Shown: positions 43,376 to 53,134, counted from the first letter of the stretch. The stretch: 64,000 nt of DNA from Halopenitus persicus (GCF_900107205.1 NZ_FNPC01000002.1:62001-126000); one strand, 5' to 3'. The notes: generated by a model not told the origin, from the letters alone. Numbers and translations are program-made.

Positions 43376-46300
43376 GCTCGTGGAAGCGTCAACCGGACGA
43401 TCGCGCCCTCCGGATCGTTGTCGTCGACGGCAACGGAACCGCCGTAGGACTCCACGACTTCCCGGACGATGTGGAGCCCGAAGCCGGTGCCGGGGTTCTC
43501 GAACCCCTTTGCTCCCCGCTCGAAGACGCTCTCGACGAGGTGGTCGGGGATGCCCGGCCCGTTGTCGGCGATCGACACCGTCACCGCGTCCTCGTCCGCG
43601 CTCGCCGTCACGGAGACCCGCGGCGTCGACTCGTCGTTGTGCTGCACGGCGTTGTGGATGACGTTCTCGACCGCCTCCTCCAGGAGGCCGTCGGTCATCA
43701 CCTCGGTCGTGGGCAGCGAGTCGGTCTCGAACTCGGCGTCGGGGAAGGTGATCGCCGCCGACTCGACCTGGTCGGCGAGGAGCTCGTCGACGGGGATCGC
43801 CTCGAGGTCGTCGGGTTCGTCACCGGCCATCACGCGGGTCAGTCCCCGAATGGTTTCGACGAGGTCGATCATCTCCGTCGTCCGATTCTTTGCCGTCTCC
43901 AGGTGCTCGACCACGTCCGCCTCGACGCTTCCCTCGACCATCGCGAGCCGGGCGTCGACGAGGTTCAGGCTGTTCAGCAGGTTGTGTCGCACCAGCCGGA
44001 TCAGGAACTCGAGGCGCTCGCGCTCGTATTGGAGGGCCTCGGTGCGCTCGACGCGGTCGGTAACGTCCCGGACGAGCGCCATGGCGCCGACGATCTCGTC
44101 GTCCTCCTTCCGGACCGGGAGCGTCCGGAGTTCGAACGCGCCGGTCTCGTTCCGCATGTCGATCGATCTGCGCTCCCCCCTCAGCGCCGCCTCGAGAGCG
44201 TCCTCGAGCCGCCGTCCGCTCTCGTCGCTGAGCGTCTCGACGTCCGTCGGACGCCGACCACGGAAGGCGGGGGGATCGAGATCCAGGTCGTCCACGAGGC
44301 CGCCGGCGATCGCCTGAACGGTGCAGTCGGTGTCGACCATCGCGACGGATCCCCCGGGGATGTTCTCCGCGAGGGTGCGGTAGCGCTCCTCGCTCCGGCG
44401 GAGCTGCTCCTCGCGCGTCACGGACCGGATCGCGTGGGCGACGATGGTCCCCAGACGGTCCAGGGATCGCCGCTCGCGGTCCGGGATCGCGTCGCGATCG
44501 GTGTAGACGGTCAACACGCCGTAGAGCGTGTCCTCGAAGTTGAGCGGGATCGCCGCCATCGACTCGAAGCCACGGTCGGCGAGCGGACCGGCCCACGCAG
44601 CGTCCTCCCCGTCGGCGCGATCGTCCAGGTTCGAGACCACCTGGGTGTCGCCGCGGCGCGCCGCCAACGCGGTCGGCGAGGCGGCGTCGGACTCGATCGA
44701 CAGCGGCGGGTCGAGCGGGAGCGTGGCGGCGTCGCTTCCCGCCACCGGCTCGATCGTCGCGCGGTCGGGCCCCACCTCGCCGATCCAGGACGCCGCGTAG
44801 AACCGCGAGCGCTCGAGGTGGGCCCGGATCGTCGACTGCACGTCCGTGACGTGGGACTGTTCGACGACGGCCTCCGAGAGGTCCTGGACGAGCACGTTGA
44901 TCTCCGCGAGGACGTCGAGTTGTTCGCGTTGCTCCCGGAGTCGCTGCTCGCGCTTGCGGCGCTCGGTGACGTCCTGGGAGATCGCCATCGCCGCGGTGAC
45001 CGCACCCGCCTCGTCCCGGACCGGAACGGTGTGGATCTTGCGAACGACCCCGTCGTTCTCGGTCACACACGACCGCCGTTCGCCCTCGAGCGTCGCCTCG
45101 TACTCCGGCACGAGCTCCTCGGCGAGCGCGTCGGAGAGGACGTCGCGAACGGCCTCGCCTTCCAGGGCGTCGGCGGTCATCGGGAGGTCCGAGAGGATCG
45201 TTCCGCCGACCAGCGAGTACCGCAGGTCGTCGTCGACGAGCGTGACGGCCCCGTTGGGGAAGTTGTCGACGAGCGTGCGGTAGCGCTCGCGACTCTCCTC
45301 GATCCGGCGCCGTCGCTCGTGGTTCTCGATCACCGACGCGATGAGCGTGGCGACGCTCCGGACGAACTCGACGTCGTGTTCCGCGAAGGAGCGTCGGTCG
45401 GTGTCGTGCGTGCCGAGGATACCCCACGGATCCTCGACGGAACCGATGATGACGCTGACGCCGCTGACGACGTCGTGGTCGGTCAGGAGGTCGGGGCCGT
45501 CGATCCGGTCGTCGGCCGCCAGGTTCTCGATGACCACTGGCTCCCGCTGGCCGAGCGTGTAGGCGGCCTGCGAGAGGTTCTCCGTCGCCGAGACCGTCGC
45601 CTCGCCGACGGCGCCGGGATCCCAACCGACGCCGTTGCGAAGCAGCAGTTCCTCCGCGCCGGCGTCGAGGTCCAGGACCTTGCAGTAGTCGGTGTCCAGG
45701 ACGTCCGCGACGACGCGAGTCGCCCGATCGAGGAAGGCGTCGAGCCCCTCGGGCTGGACGGCACGCCTGCCGAGGTCGGCGACCGCGGCCTGCTGGCGGG
45801 ACCGCGTCGCGAGTTCGCGCTCCCTGGCCTTGCGCTCGGAAACGTCGCGAACGACGCCGATCCGCTTGTTCGTCCCGTCGTCGGTCTCGAGGAGGGTGAA
45901 GGTCGCCTCCGCCTGGATCTCCTCTCCGCTGGCGGTTTCGACGGTGGCTTCGAGCCGTGCGGATTCCCCGCCCGCCAGTTCGTCGTGGAGCCTTCGGGCC
46001 CGTTCGGCGGTTTCCTCGCTGACGACCTTCGTGCCCGGTTCGCCGAGCAACTCCGCCTCGTCGTAGCCCGTGAGCTCGGTGTAGGCGTCGTTGACCATCA
46101 CGAAGCGTCCCTCCTCGTCCATCACGTAGACGCCGTCGTCGATGGTCTCCACGATCCGTTCGTACTGCTCGAGTTCGCGTTTACGGTTCTCACGTTCCGT
46201 GACGTCCCGAAAGTACACCCTGAGGCCGTCGTCGTCCGGGTAGATGCGCGCCGCGAGACGACGATCCAGGACCTCGTCGTGCAGCTCGACCCGCTGCGGT

Positions 46301-46944
46301 TCGCCCGTCCTCCGGACGGCCTCGATGCGGTCCTGGATCTCGGCGTCCTCCGTCCCGGGGATGGCCTCCCGGACCCTGGTCCCCAGCAGCTCCGATTCGG
46401 CCGTTTCCAACAGCCGCTCGGCCGCTTCGTTGACGTAGGTAAAACGGCTCTCGTCGTCGAGAGCGACGAACGCGTCGGTGGCGCGCTCGAGGACGGTCTC
46501 CGGTTCCGGCGGTGGATCGACGTGGTGGGCGCTCGTGTGCGGACCATCGGTTCCGTCCTGGTCCGTCCCTGTCACCGGATCCACGGTGAGAACGGCGCCT
46601 CGGCGCGTCTCCGTCCCCCCGCCAGCCAGCGGCGCCGCATCGACGACGACGCGCCGTCGCCCGTCCGCGGTCTCGACGACACACTCCACGTTCTCAACCG
46701 GTGTGCCGGTTTCGACCGCACGGTCCGTCGGCCGCTTCTCGGGCGGGAGCCGGTCGCCGTCGGCGTCGTAGAAGGTCGGCATCGAGGGCCGGCCCGACCG
46801 ACCGCTCTCGAGACCGAACAGCGCCGTCGCCTCCTCGTCTGCACGACGAAGTCGCCCCTCTCCGTCGACCACGAGCACCGCCCCGGAGACGAACGTCGTG
46901 AGATCCGAGACCGACAGCGCCCATTCGTGTCGATTCTCGGTCAT
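43369..46944 (-). CDS. Large PAS/GAF sensor histidine kinase
   Basis: 1191 aa, soluble. Order: N-terminal PAS (about 15-120), PAS (155-265), PAS (268-390, VMDEEGRFVMVNDAYTELTG), GAF (395-560), PAS (565-690), GAF (695-865), PAS (870-985), HisKA with RLVRHNLLNSLNLVDARL (about 1000) and HATPase_c (ENVIHNAVQHND, IADNGPGIPD, GTGFGLHIVREV). The frame is open 88 codons further upstream, but an ATATAAAT TATA box at 46967-46974 lies 26 nt before ATG 46944, which fixes a leaderless start. Likely partner of the receivers at 40964 and 42899. Confidence 0.9.
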   Translation of the reverse strand: MTENRHEWALSVSDLTTFVSGAVLVVDGEGRLRRADEEATALFGLESGRSGRPSMPTFYDADGDRLPPEKRPTDRAVETGTPVENVECVVETADGRRRVVVDAAPLAGGGTETRRGAVLTVDPVTGTDQDGTDGPHTSAHHVDPPPEPETVLERATDAFVALDDESRFTYVNEAAERLLETAESELLGTRVREAIPGTEDAEIQDRIEAVRRTGEPQRVELHDEVLDRRLAARIYPDDDGLRVYFRDVTERENRKRELEQYERIVETIDDGVYVMDEEGRFVMVNDAYTELTGYDEAELLGEPGTKVVSEETAERARRLHDELAGGESARLEATVETASGEEIQAEATFTLLETDDGTNKRIGVVRDVSERKARERELATRSRQQAAVADLGRRAVQPEGLDAFLDRATRVVADVLDTDYCKVLDLDAGAEELLLRNGVGWDPGAVGEATVSATENLSQAAYTLGQREPVVIENLAADDRIDGPDLLTDHDVVSGVSVIIGSVEDPWGILGTHDTDRRSFAEHDVEFVRSVATLIASVIENHERRRRIEESRERYRTLVDNFPNGAVTLVDDDLRYSLVGGTILSDLPMTADALEGEAVRDVLSDALAEELVPEYEATLEGERRSCVTENDGVVRKIHTVPVRDEAGAVTAAMAISQDVTERRKREQRLREQREQLDVLAEINVLVQDLSEAVVEQSHVTDVQSTIRAHLERSRFYAASWIGEVGPDRATIEPVAGSDAATLPLDPPLSIESDAASPTALAARRGDTQVVSNLDDRADGEDAAWAGPLADRGFESMAAIPLNFEDTLYGVLTVYTDRDAIPDRERRSLDRLGTIVAHAIRSVTREEQLRRSEERYRTLAENIPGGSVAMVDTDCTVQAIAGGLVDDLDLDPPAFRGRRPTDVETLSDESGRRLEDALEAALRGERRSIDMRNETGAFELRTLPVRKEDDEIVGAMALVRDVTDRVERTEALQYERERLEFLIRLVRHNLLNSLNLVDARLAMVEGSVEADVVEHLETAKNRTTEMIDLVETIRGLTRVMAGDEPDDLEAIPVDELLADQVESAAITFPDAEFETDSLPTTEVMTDGLLEEAVENVIHNAVQHNDESTPRVSVTASADEDAVTVSIADNGPGIPDHLVESVFERGAKGFENPGTGFGLHIVREVVESYGGSVAVDDNDPEGAIVRLTLPRAT

Positions 46945-46965
46945 ATCGATCGCAGACGAATTCCC

Positions 46966-46975
46966 CATATAAATG
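46966..46975 (-). promoter_or_regulatory. TATA element fixing the large kinase start
   Basis: CATTTATATG on the minus strand, about 26 nt upstream of the ATG at 46944; the earlier in-frame ATG (46968) overlaps it. Confidence 0.65.
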
Positions 46976-47045
46976 TGCTGCCTAATCCGATCGACGGCCT
47001 CGTCGGTCGGCGGCCCTCGAACGCGGCGACGTTCCGTTGCACCGC

Positions 47046-48020
47046 TTATGACGTCATCGCGGTCAGCGATCCGACCGCTTCGATGAACCGTTCCTGGTCG
47101 GGGCTCGTCGAGAGGAACTCGATCTCGTCGAACCCGGCCTCGCGGTGTCGATCGATCGCGGCCCGGACGTCCTCGATCTCGGTCGTCACGAGGCCCCACT
47201 CCGTCCACTTTTCCCGTGGCACCGTCTCCGCAAGCTGTTCGATCCGTGGTGGATGGTAAACGTCGTCGTCGAAGTCGACGGCCATCGAGCCGGTCCAGAA
47301 CTCCACGGCGTCGAGCGCGTCATCGTAGTTCTCGGCGTACGAGACGCTGAACTGGCGGATCCGGTCGATCTCCTCGGGGTTCCGGTCGGCCTCGGCAGCG
47401 CCCTCCTCGAGTGCGGGAACCAACTCCGTGCGGTAGGTCTCGACGTCCGCAAGCGTGAGGAAGCCGTCGGCGTACCGCCCGGCGACGCGCGCCGTCTCGG
47501 GGCCGTTGCCGGCCACGTAGAGGGGAACGGGCTCGTCGGGCAGCGTGTAGAGCTTCGCGTCGTCGGTCTCCCAGTGGTGGCCCTCGTAGTCACAGACCTC
47601 GCCGTTCCACAGCGATCGGACGATCTCGCAGGCGTCGATCAACCGTCGCCGCCGCTCGGCGTAGGGCGGCCAGTCGTAGCCCAGCGGCTTCTCGTTGAGC
47701 GCCTCGCCGGTCGCCAGCGTGCAGTGGACCCGTCCGGGATACATCGCGCCGAGCGTCGCGAAGGTCTGTGCGACCAGCCCCGGGTGGTACCGGCCGACGG
47801 TCGCGGTGACGCCGGTCCCGATCCGGACGTCGTCGGTCCGTTCCAGCGCGGATCCGAGCCAGGGCCAGGCGGCGCCGCACTCGGCGCCGGTGTGCCACCA
47901 GGGATGGAAGTGGTCGCTCGTCCAGACGGCGTCGAAGCCGGCGGCCTCCGCGGCGGCCACGTGCTCGAGGAGGCGGCCGGGTGGGTACTGTTCGTGTGCG
48001 GTGAAGCAGCCCAGATCCAT
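47046..48020 (-). CDS. F420-dependent LLM-class oxidoreductase
   Basis: 324 aa bacterial-luciferase-like TIM barrel. AEAAGFDAVWTSDHFHPWW (about 25-43) is the active-site region of F420-dependent glucose-6-phosphate dehydrogenase-type enzymes, followed by TGVTATVGRYHPGLVAQ, ATGEALNE and VAGNGPETARVAGRYADG. Haloarchaea make F420. The substrate is not predictable; relatives reduce sugar phosphates, alcohols or aldehydes. ATG 48020 has a TATA-like GAGCTTTTTTC about 28 nt upstream. Confidence 0.88.
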   Translation of the reverse strand: MDLGCFTAHEQYPPGRLLEHVAAAEAAGFDAVWTSDHFHPWWHTGAECGAAWPWLGSALERTDDVRIGTGVTATVGRYHPGLVAQTFATLGAMYPGRVHCTLATGEALNEKPLGYDWPPYAERRRRLIDACEIVRSLWNGEVCDYEGHHWETDDAKLYTLPDEPVPLYVAGNGPETARVAGRYADGFLTLADVETYRTELVPALEEGAAEADRNPEEIDRIRQFSVSYAENYDDALDAVEFWTGSMAVDFDDDVYHPPRIEQLAETVPREKWTEWGLVTTEIEDVRAAIDRHREAGFDEIEFLSTSPDQERFIEAVGSLTAMTS

Positions 48021-48077
48021 ACCGGAGCAACCGTGGCCGACGAAAAAAGCTCGCGTCCTAACTCGACGGTCTCCGTC

Positions 48078-48143
48078 CTCACCTGACGAGCCCGTCTCGC
48101 TCACCTGACGACCCCGTCTCGCTCACCTGACGACCCCGTCTCG
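48078..48143. repeat. 22-bp tandem repeat between DUF2267 and LLM genes
   Basis: Three copies (48078-48099, 48100-48121, 48122-48143) starting CTCACCTGACGA and ending CCCGTCTCG, in the gap between two minus-strand genes. Confidence 0.9.
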
Positions 48144-48163
48144 CCGTGTCGGTCGCTCGGCGA

Positions 48164-48559
48164 TCACCACGGGACGGCTTCCTGCTCGGTGAACTCGAAG
48201 AGCTCCTCGTAGTCCTCGGGAAGCTGCTCTTGGACCTGTTGCATCTCGGATCCGGTAGCACACTCCGCGACCAGCGCGACGATCGCCTGGGCGTAGAAGT
48301 GCGCGTCGGCCTCCTCGACGTCGGCCCGCCGGCAGACCCGGTCGATGAACTCCTGGTAGGTGAACTGCTGGCCGCCGCGGGACTCGGTCAGAAAGCGATC
48401 GATCTCCATCGGGAGTGGAGCCGCAAGGTCCGCCGCCTCTCCCTCGCCGAGTCGCTCCCCGAGCGTGTTCAAGACGACGCGCGTCATCTTCGCCGCGTGC
48501 CCTTCATCGGGTAGTTCCAGTCGGTGCTGTACCTCGCCGAGGAATGCGTCATAGTTCAT
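48164..48559 (-). CDS. DUF2267 protein
   Basis: 131 aa, helical. Features of DUF2267: MNYDAFLGEVQHRLELPD at the start, KMTRVVLNTLGERLGEGEA, then LPMEIDRFL and the second half TYQEFIDRVCRRADVEE. Function unknown; homologues sometimes accompany stress proteins. ATG 48559 is preferred to the in-frame ATG at 48655. Confidence 0.85.
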   Translation of the reverse strand: MNYDAFLGEVQHRLELPDEGHAAKMTRVVLNTLGERLGEGEAADLAAPLPMEIDRFLTESRGGQQFTYQEFIDRVCRRADVEEADAHFYAQAIVALVAECATGSEMQQVQEQLPEDYEELFEFTEQEAVPW

Positions 48560-48759
48560 CGTGGTGTCTCCATTGACTGGTGTGGGGTTGTCGAAGCGGC
48601 GCAACGACCGCCACGGTTGCACGTGGCTGCGGGAAGGCCCTAAAGGAGCGGCCAACGTGCTTCGCTGGGTGCCGGCGTTCCCTCCTCAGCGGTCATTCGA
48701 CCGCCCTCGCGGTCGTTCCACGCTCAAAACTTTTTGTGAAGGAACAACGTTTTCCGAGT

Positions 48760-50652
48760 ATGGGTTGGGGGAACACGGCACTCGGATGGCTCGCGAAGCT
48801 CGCCGGCGCGGTCGCGCTGATCGGCTTCGGAATGACGGTGGTTGTCATCGTCGGATTCTACGCGCTCGGCGTCGGCGCACTGGACGTGCCCGTCCTCGGA
48901 ACCGCGGTGCTGCTCGTGCCGCCCGCGGTGACCGCGGTCGCGTTCCTGACGTGGGCGGCCTCGCGGATCGCGCGCCGCTATCTCGTCGACGACCGGCGCT
49001 CCCGGGCAGCGAGTGACACGCGCGCCACGCGCTCCGGCACGGGACGCCGCGGAGAGGCGGGATCGAACGCGGACCCCGAGACACGTTCGGAACCCGGGGA
49101 CGCCGCTGCCCCTGCGGCCGCGTCCCGCGGCCACCTCCGGGAGTTCAACAGGGCGAACAAGTACCTCACGGCGATCCTCGGGTTCTTCCTCGTCGTCTCG
49201 GCCGTCGCCTCGCCGCTCACGGCCGCGGCCTCGGGCACGCCGCTCGGGATCGTCGTCGGATTCCTCGTCTTCGCCGCGACGGCGCTGGGCGGGACGACGA
49301 CCCTTCTCGTGACGACGGCCTGGTTCGGGCTCGCCTGGTACGGTATCCGGACCTACGGGGCCACCGAGGCGTGGATCGCGGGGATCGTCGGCTGGACCCT
49401 GTTCACCCTCAGCGGGCTCTCGCTGTTGACGACCAGCCTCGGCGCGATCGCGATCGTCATCGGCGGGGGACAGGTCCTCCGCGTCGGGCTGCGAGCTCGC
49501 GGCGGGACCGAGATCGTCTTCCTCGACGAGTATGCCGAGTCGGTGCGGAGCGACTCGCGCGCAGCCGCGGCCGGCGGATCCACCCCTGCTGCCGCCCGCG
49601 CCGGCGGCACCGCGGATCCCTCCGACGACGTCGCCGGCGAGGTCGATGACGGCCGGATGTCGATGGCCGAGATCAGGGCCCGGCTCCGGAACGCGGAGAT
49701 CGAGGGTCCCGGCGACGTTCGGGACCTCCTCGCGGTCGAACCGGTCTTCGTCCATCCGCGGGAGGCCGGCCACGAGCGGCTCACCTATCTGAGCTACCTG
49801 AGCTACGCGCTCGGCGGGCTCCTCGTTCTCTCGTCGCTGCTCGTCGGCGTTCGACTATGGGGGTTCCCCGCGCTCGGATTCTGGGGCATCGTTGCCGGCG
49901 CGGTCTATCTCGGCCACGGGTTCGGGCTCCCCCAGCGTTCGCCGGTCGTCCACGCGGCGGGTGCGGTCTGGTACGTGCTCGGTCTCCTCGTGGCTCTCGT
50001 GACGGTCAGCCCGATCGCGATCGTCGTGACCGCCGCAGGGACCTACCTCGCCTGGACCGCCACCGCGGGGATCCCCCAACCGGAGGCGGTCGTTGCCGCA
50101 GCCGAGGGGACGTCCGCCGACGCCGACCGATCCGACGCGTCGCTCCCCGAGGGGCTGGTCGGCGGCGGGATCGTCGCCGGCATCGTCCTGGGCGCCGTCC
50201 TCGGTCTGCTGGGAGCGGCCGTCTTCGCGTGGGTGTCGGTGCAAACGGAGACGGTCTACGGGCTCCTCGTGGTTCTTCCCGCCCTTGCCGCCGGGTTCGG
50301 CGTCGCGCTCGGGGCCGGCGAGCGGGCCGGCCTTCCGAGCGGTCTCGCCGCGGCCGGTCTGGCGGTGGTTTCGATCGGCGCCGGGTTCCGGCTGCTGAAC
50401 TGGTTGATGCCGCCGTTCTACGAACTTCAGCCCTCGCCGCTGCTGGCGATCGTCCCGCTCGTCGGGATCTATCTCGCCTACCGGATCGGTTCGAGCGCCG
50501 CCGTCGAGACGGGTTCGACTGGCGGTTCGGATCGGAGCCGTGACGTCGCCGATGCCGGCTCCGGGACCGACGGACGGTCGGAGGCGGGCGACGCGAGCGA
50601 TGGGTCCCCGACTGGCTCAGGTCCGAGCCGTGATCGGAGCGCTCGGGAGTAG
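48760..50652 (+). CDS. Multipass membrane protein of unknown function
   Basis: 630 aa with about 14 hydrophobic segments in three groups: about 10-65, 140-245 and 355-560, separated by soluble acidic/Ala-rich linkers. The central linker has SMAEIRARLRNAEIEGPGDV (about 305-325), which is conserved-looking but unassigned. The C-terminal 65 residues are Ser/Gly/Asp-rich and disordered. No transporter signature seen. A TATA-like AACTTTTTGTG lies 30 nt before the ATG. Confidence 0.7.
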   Translation: MGWGNTALGWLAKLAGAVALIGFGMTVVVIVGFYALGVGALDVPVLGTAVLLVPPAVTAVAFLTWAASRIARRYLVDDRRSRAASDTRATRSGTGRRGEAGSNADPETRSEPGDAAAPAAASRGHLREFNRANKYLTAILGFFLVVSAVASPLTAAASGTPLGIVVGFLVFAATALGGTTTLLVTTAWFGLAWYGIRTYGATEAWIAGIVGWTLFTLSGLSLLTTSLGAIAIVIGGGQVLRVGLRARGGTEIVFLDEYAESVRSDSRAAAAGGSTPAAARAGGTADPSDDVAGEVDDGRMSMAEIRARLRNAEIEGPGDVRDLLAVEPVFVHPREAGHERLTYLSYLSYALGGLLVLSSLLVGVRLWGFPALGFWGIVAGAVYLGHGFGLPQRSPVVHAAGAVWYVLGLLVALVTVSPIAIVVTAAGTYLAWTATAGIPQPEAVVAAAEGTSADADRSDASLPEGLVGGGIVAGIVLGAVLGLLGAAVFAWVSVQTETVYGLLVVLPALAAGFGVALGAGERAGLPSGLAAAGLAVVSIGAGFRLLNWLMPPFYELQPSPLLAIVPLVGIYLAYRIGSSAAVETGSTGGSDRSRDVADAGSGTDGRSEAGDASDGSPTGSGPSRDRSARE

Positions 50653-50726
50653 CCGACGCCGTCCGTTCGGGGATCGGTGCGGAATCCAGCGCAATCGGCG
50701 CCGTGCGCCCGCGACCGAACCCTCGA

Positions 50727-50772
50727 CGAGACGGTGACCTTCAAGTCTCGGCGAGACGGTGACCTTCAAGTC
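50727..50772. repeat. Duplicated promoter element (25-bp period)
   Basis: CGAGACGGTGACCTTCAAGT at 50727 and again at 50752. The second copy places ACCTTCAAG about 25-33 nt before the ATG at 50796, where a TATA element belongs, so the repeat duplicates the core promoter. Confidence 0.75.
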
Positions 50773-50795
50773 GGCGCGCCATCAGGGATCGGATA

Positions 50796-52679
50796 ATGGC
50801 CGACCCGGAACACACGGATCTCGAGAACCACTCCGACGTCGACCCCCCTGACCGAAACGGACGGGACGAGCCGGACGACCCCCCGACCCCAAGCGATCTC
50901 GACGAGTCGGTCCGGCAGGCGGTCGAACGCTCGCGGATGGGCGCGCCCGCGGTCGGCGAGGCGGTCCGCGACCGGTTCTCGGCCGACGAGGTCTTCCAGC
51001 GGATCGTCGCTGCGGCCGACGAGGAGGTCACCTCCTCGGGCCGAGAGCTGTTCTTCAGCGGCATCGCGGCCGGGTTCGCGATCAGCATCACCTTCCTGCT
51101 GTACGCGTCCCTCTCGGCGTCGACGGACCACCCCGTGCTCGGCGTCCTGCTGTATCCGCTCGGGTTCATCTACATCATCATCGGCGGCTACCAGCTGTAC
51201 ACCGAGAACACCCTGCCGCCGGTGGCGTTGACCCTCGAACGGATCGCCAGCCTCCCCGCCCTGCTCCGCCACTGGAGCATCGTCCTGATCGGGAACTTCA
51301 CCGGCGGCGCGCTCGGGACCCTGGTGCTCGTCTACGGCAACGTCTTCGACCCCGCGGCCGCCGAGAAGGCGATGGAGCTCGGCCGGCACGGGGTCGAAAC
51401 GTCGGCGTGGGCGCTGTTCTCCAAGGCCGTCTTCGCCGGCCTCATCGTCGCCGGCGTCGTCTGGGTCGGGTTCAGCGCGCGGGACACGATCTCCCGGGTC
51501 GTCGTGACCTATCTGGCCTTCCTCGCGGTCCCGCTCGGCGGACTCTTCCACGTCGTCGTCTCCTTCGCGGAGGCGTTCTACCTGCTGTTGCACGGCGAGC
51601 TCGGGATCCTCGCCGGCCTCACCGGGTTCGTCCTCCCGGTCCTGATCGGCAACACCGTCGGCGGCGTCGCGCTCGTCACCCTCGTGAACTACTTTCAGAC
51701 CAGCGAGGACCGCCTCGAGTCGGCCCGGTTCGAGGGGATCGAGCGCCGGCTCACCCCGCGTGAGTGGCTGTTCGGCCGCCTCGCCGGCCGGTCGTACGTT
51801 CCGATGCTCGACCCCTCCGAGCAGGGACTCTCGAGCGAGGGCACCTACCGGATCATGGTGCCGATCGCGAACCCGCGGACCGAATCGCGGCTGATCGAGC
51901 TGGCCTGCACCATCGCGAGCGCTCGCGAGGACGCGATCGTCCACGCTGTCCACGTGATCCAGACGCCGGGCCGCCGCTCGGCGGACCCCAGTTACGGGCA
52001 GCGCCAGCGCGTGATGGAGGAGTCGGACCGCCTGATGGAGCCGCTCCGGGACGTCGCTGCAGACTACGACGCGGGCCTGGAGACGTCGATGGTCATCACC
52101 AACCGCTCGTTCGAGGAGGTGTTCAACGCCGCCCGTCGGACCGACCCCGATCTCGTGTTGATGGGGTGGGGGGAGGACCGGCTCTGGACGGACGCGCGCG
52201 CCGAGCGCCCGCTCACCGAGCTGACGAACCGCCTCCCAAGCGACTTCCTGATCGTGAAGGACCGCGGGCTCGACGTCTCGCGGATCCTCGTTCCGACGGC
52301 CGGCGGCCCGAACTCGTCCCTGGGCGCGGAGGTCGCGGAGATGATCGCGGCGGTCGCCGACGCCGAGGTCTCGCTGCTGCACGTCGTCGACGGTCCCGAC
52401 GAGCGCGAGGCCGGCGAGGAGTTCCTCGCCGAGTGGGCCCTCGACCACGGACTGACGGACGCGGAGACGATCGTCGACGACTCCGGCGACGTCGAGGCCG
52501 CCATCGAGCGCGAGGCGAGCGACAGCACGCTCCTGCTCATCGGCGCGACCGAGAAGGGGCTGCTCTCGCGGCTGTTGACCGACTCGCTACACATGGACGT
52601 GATCCATCGCGTCGACTGCTCCGTGCTGTTGACCGAACGCCCCGGCGACCGGTCGATCCTCGAGCGGCTGTTCGGCTGA
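50796..52679 (+). CDS. FNT-family channel fused to two USP domains
   Basis: 627 aa. An acidic N-terminus (1-45) is followed by a formate/nitrite transporter channel (about 60-310, six membrane segments): SSGRELFFSGIAAGFAISIT, TENTLPPVALTLER, the second half with HWSIVLIGNFTGGALGTLVL and, near 285, VLIGNTVGGVALVTLVNYF. Then two universal-stress domains, about 345-480 (YRIMVPIANPRTESRL) and 485-620 (RILVPTAGGPNSSLG, ending in GATEKGLLSRLL). FNT channels pass small monocarboxylates; the USP tail suggests gating by nucleotides or stress (inference). Confidence 0.87.
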   Translation: MADPEHTDLENHSDVDPPDRNGRDEPDDPPTPSDLDESVRQAVERSRMGAPAVGEAVRDRFSADEVFQRIVAAADEEVTSSGRELFFSGIAAGFAISITFLLYASLSASTDHPVLGVLLYPLGFIYIIIGGYQLYTENTLPPVALTLERIASLPALLRHWSIVLIGNFTGGALGTLVLVYGNVFDPAAAEKAMELGRHGVETSAWALFSKAVFAGLIVAGVVWVGFSARDTISRVVVTYLAFLAVPLGGLFHVVVSFAEAFYLLLHGELGILAGLTGFVLPVLIGNTVGGVALVTLVNYFQTSEDRLESARFEGIERRLTPREWLFGRLAGRSYVPMLDPSEQGLSSEGTYRIMVPIANPRTESRLIELACTIASAREDAIVHAVHVIQTPGRRSADPSYGQRQRVMEESDRLMEPLRDVAADYDAGLETSMVITNRSFEEVFNAARRTDPDLVLMGWGEDRLWTDARAERPLTELTNRLPSDFLIVKDRGLDVSRILVPTAGGPNSSLGAEVAEMIAAVADAEVSLLHVVDGPDEREAGEEFLAEWALDHGLTDAETIVDDSGDVEAAIEREASDSTLLLIGATEKGLLSRLLTDSLHMDVIHRVDCSVLLTERPGDRSILERLFG

Positions 52680-52768
52680 CCGAGCGCGGTTCGCGACCGC
52701 ACCGTCCACGCCGCCCGCGCATTGATGTGGTCGGGGTGTCTGCGTACACCATCGGCCGACGGTGACCT

Positions 52769-53134
52769 ATGGGCTTCCCGACCTGGATACGGTATCGTGG
52801 CTTCGTCGTCGCGCTGCTCGGGTTCGCGATCACTCGGTTCTTCGCCGCGGGCTGCTCGTGGTCGCGACTCCGTCGACACGCCTGAAACCCGGTCTCGGTC
52901 GGAACCGCCGGCGTGCTTTGGGGAATCGTCCTCCGGCTTGTCGCCGCCGGCCCGATCATGCCCGTCCGGCTCTCGCTGGTCGGGCTGCCCACCGCGCTCC
53001 CGAACCTCTCGGCGCTCGGATTCGTCGGGCACGTCCTCTGGGGGGCCGTTCTCGGGACGAGCGTCTGGTGGCTCGGCACCCGATCGATCGGCGAGTTCGA
53101 TCGCGAGGATCCGCCGGTCGAGTACCTCCGGTGA
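52769..53134 (+). pseudogene. Decayed membrane-protein gene
   Basis: A frame starts ATG at 52769 (MGFPTWIRYRGFVVALLGF, a membrane segment), hits TGA at 52883-52885, and continues in the same frame from 52886 through further hydrophobic stretches (LWGIVLRLVAAG, LWGAVLGTSVWWLG) to the TGA at 53132-53134. Read past the stop it would be a 121-residue membrane protein. Either a nonsense mutation and small deletions have inactivated it, or there are two tiny ORFs. No family recognised. Confidence 0.4.

Noticed and set aside
43039-47259. 1406-codon open frame on the plus strand
   Set aside because: Antisense to the PAS/GAF kinase, which has clear domains and a TATA box. The frame is a composition shadow.
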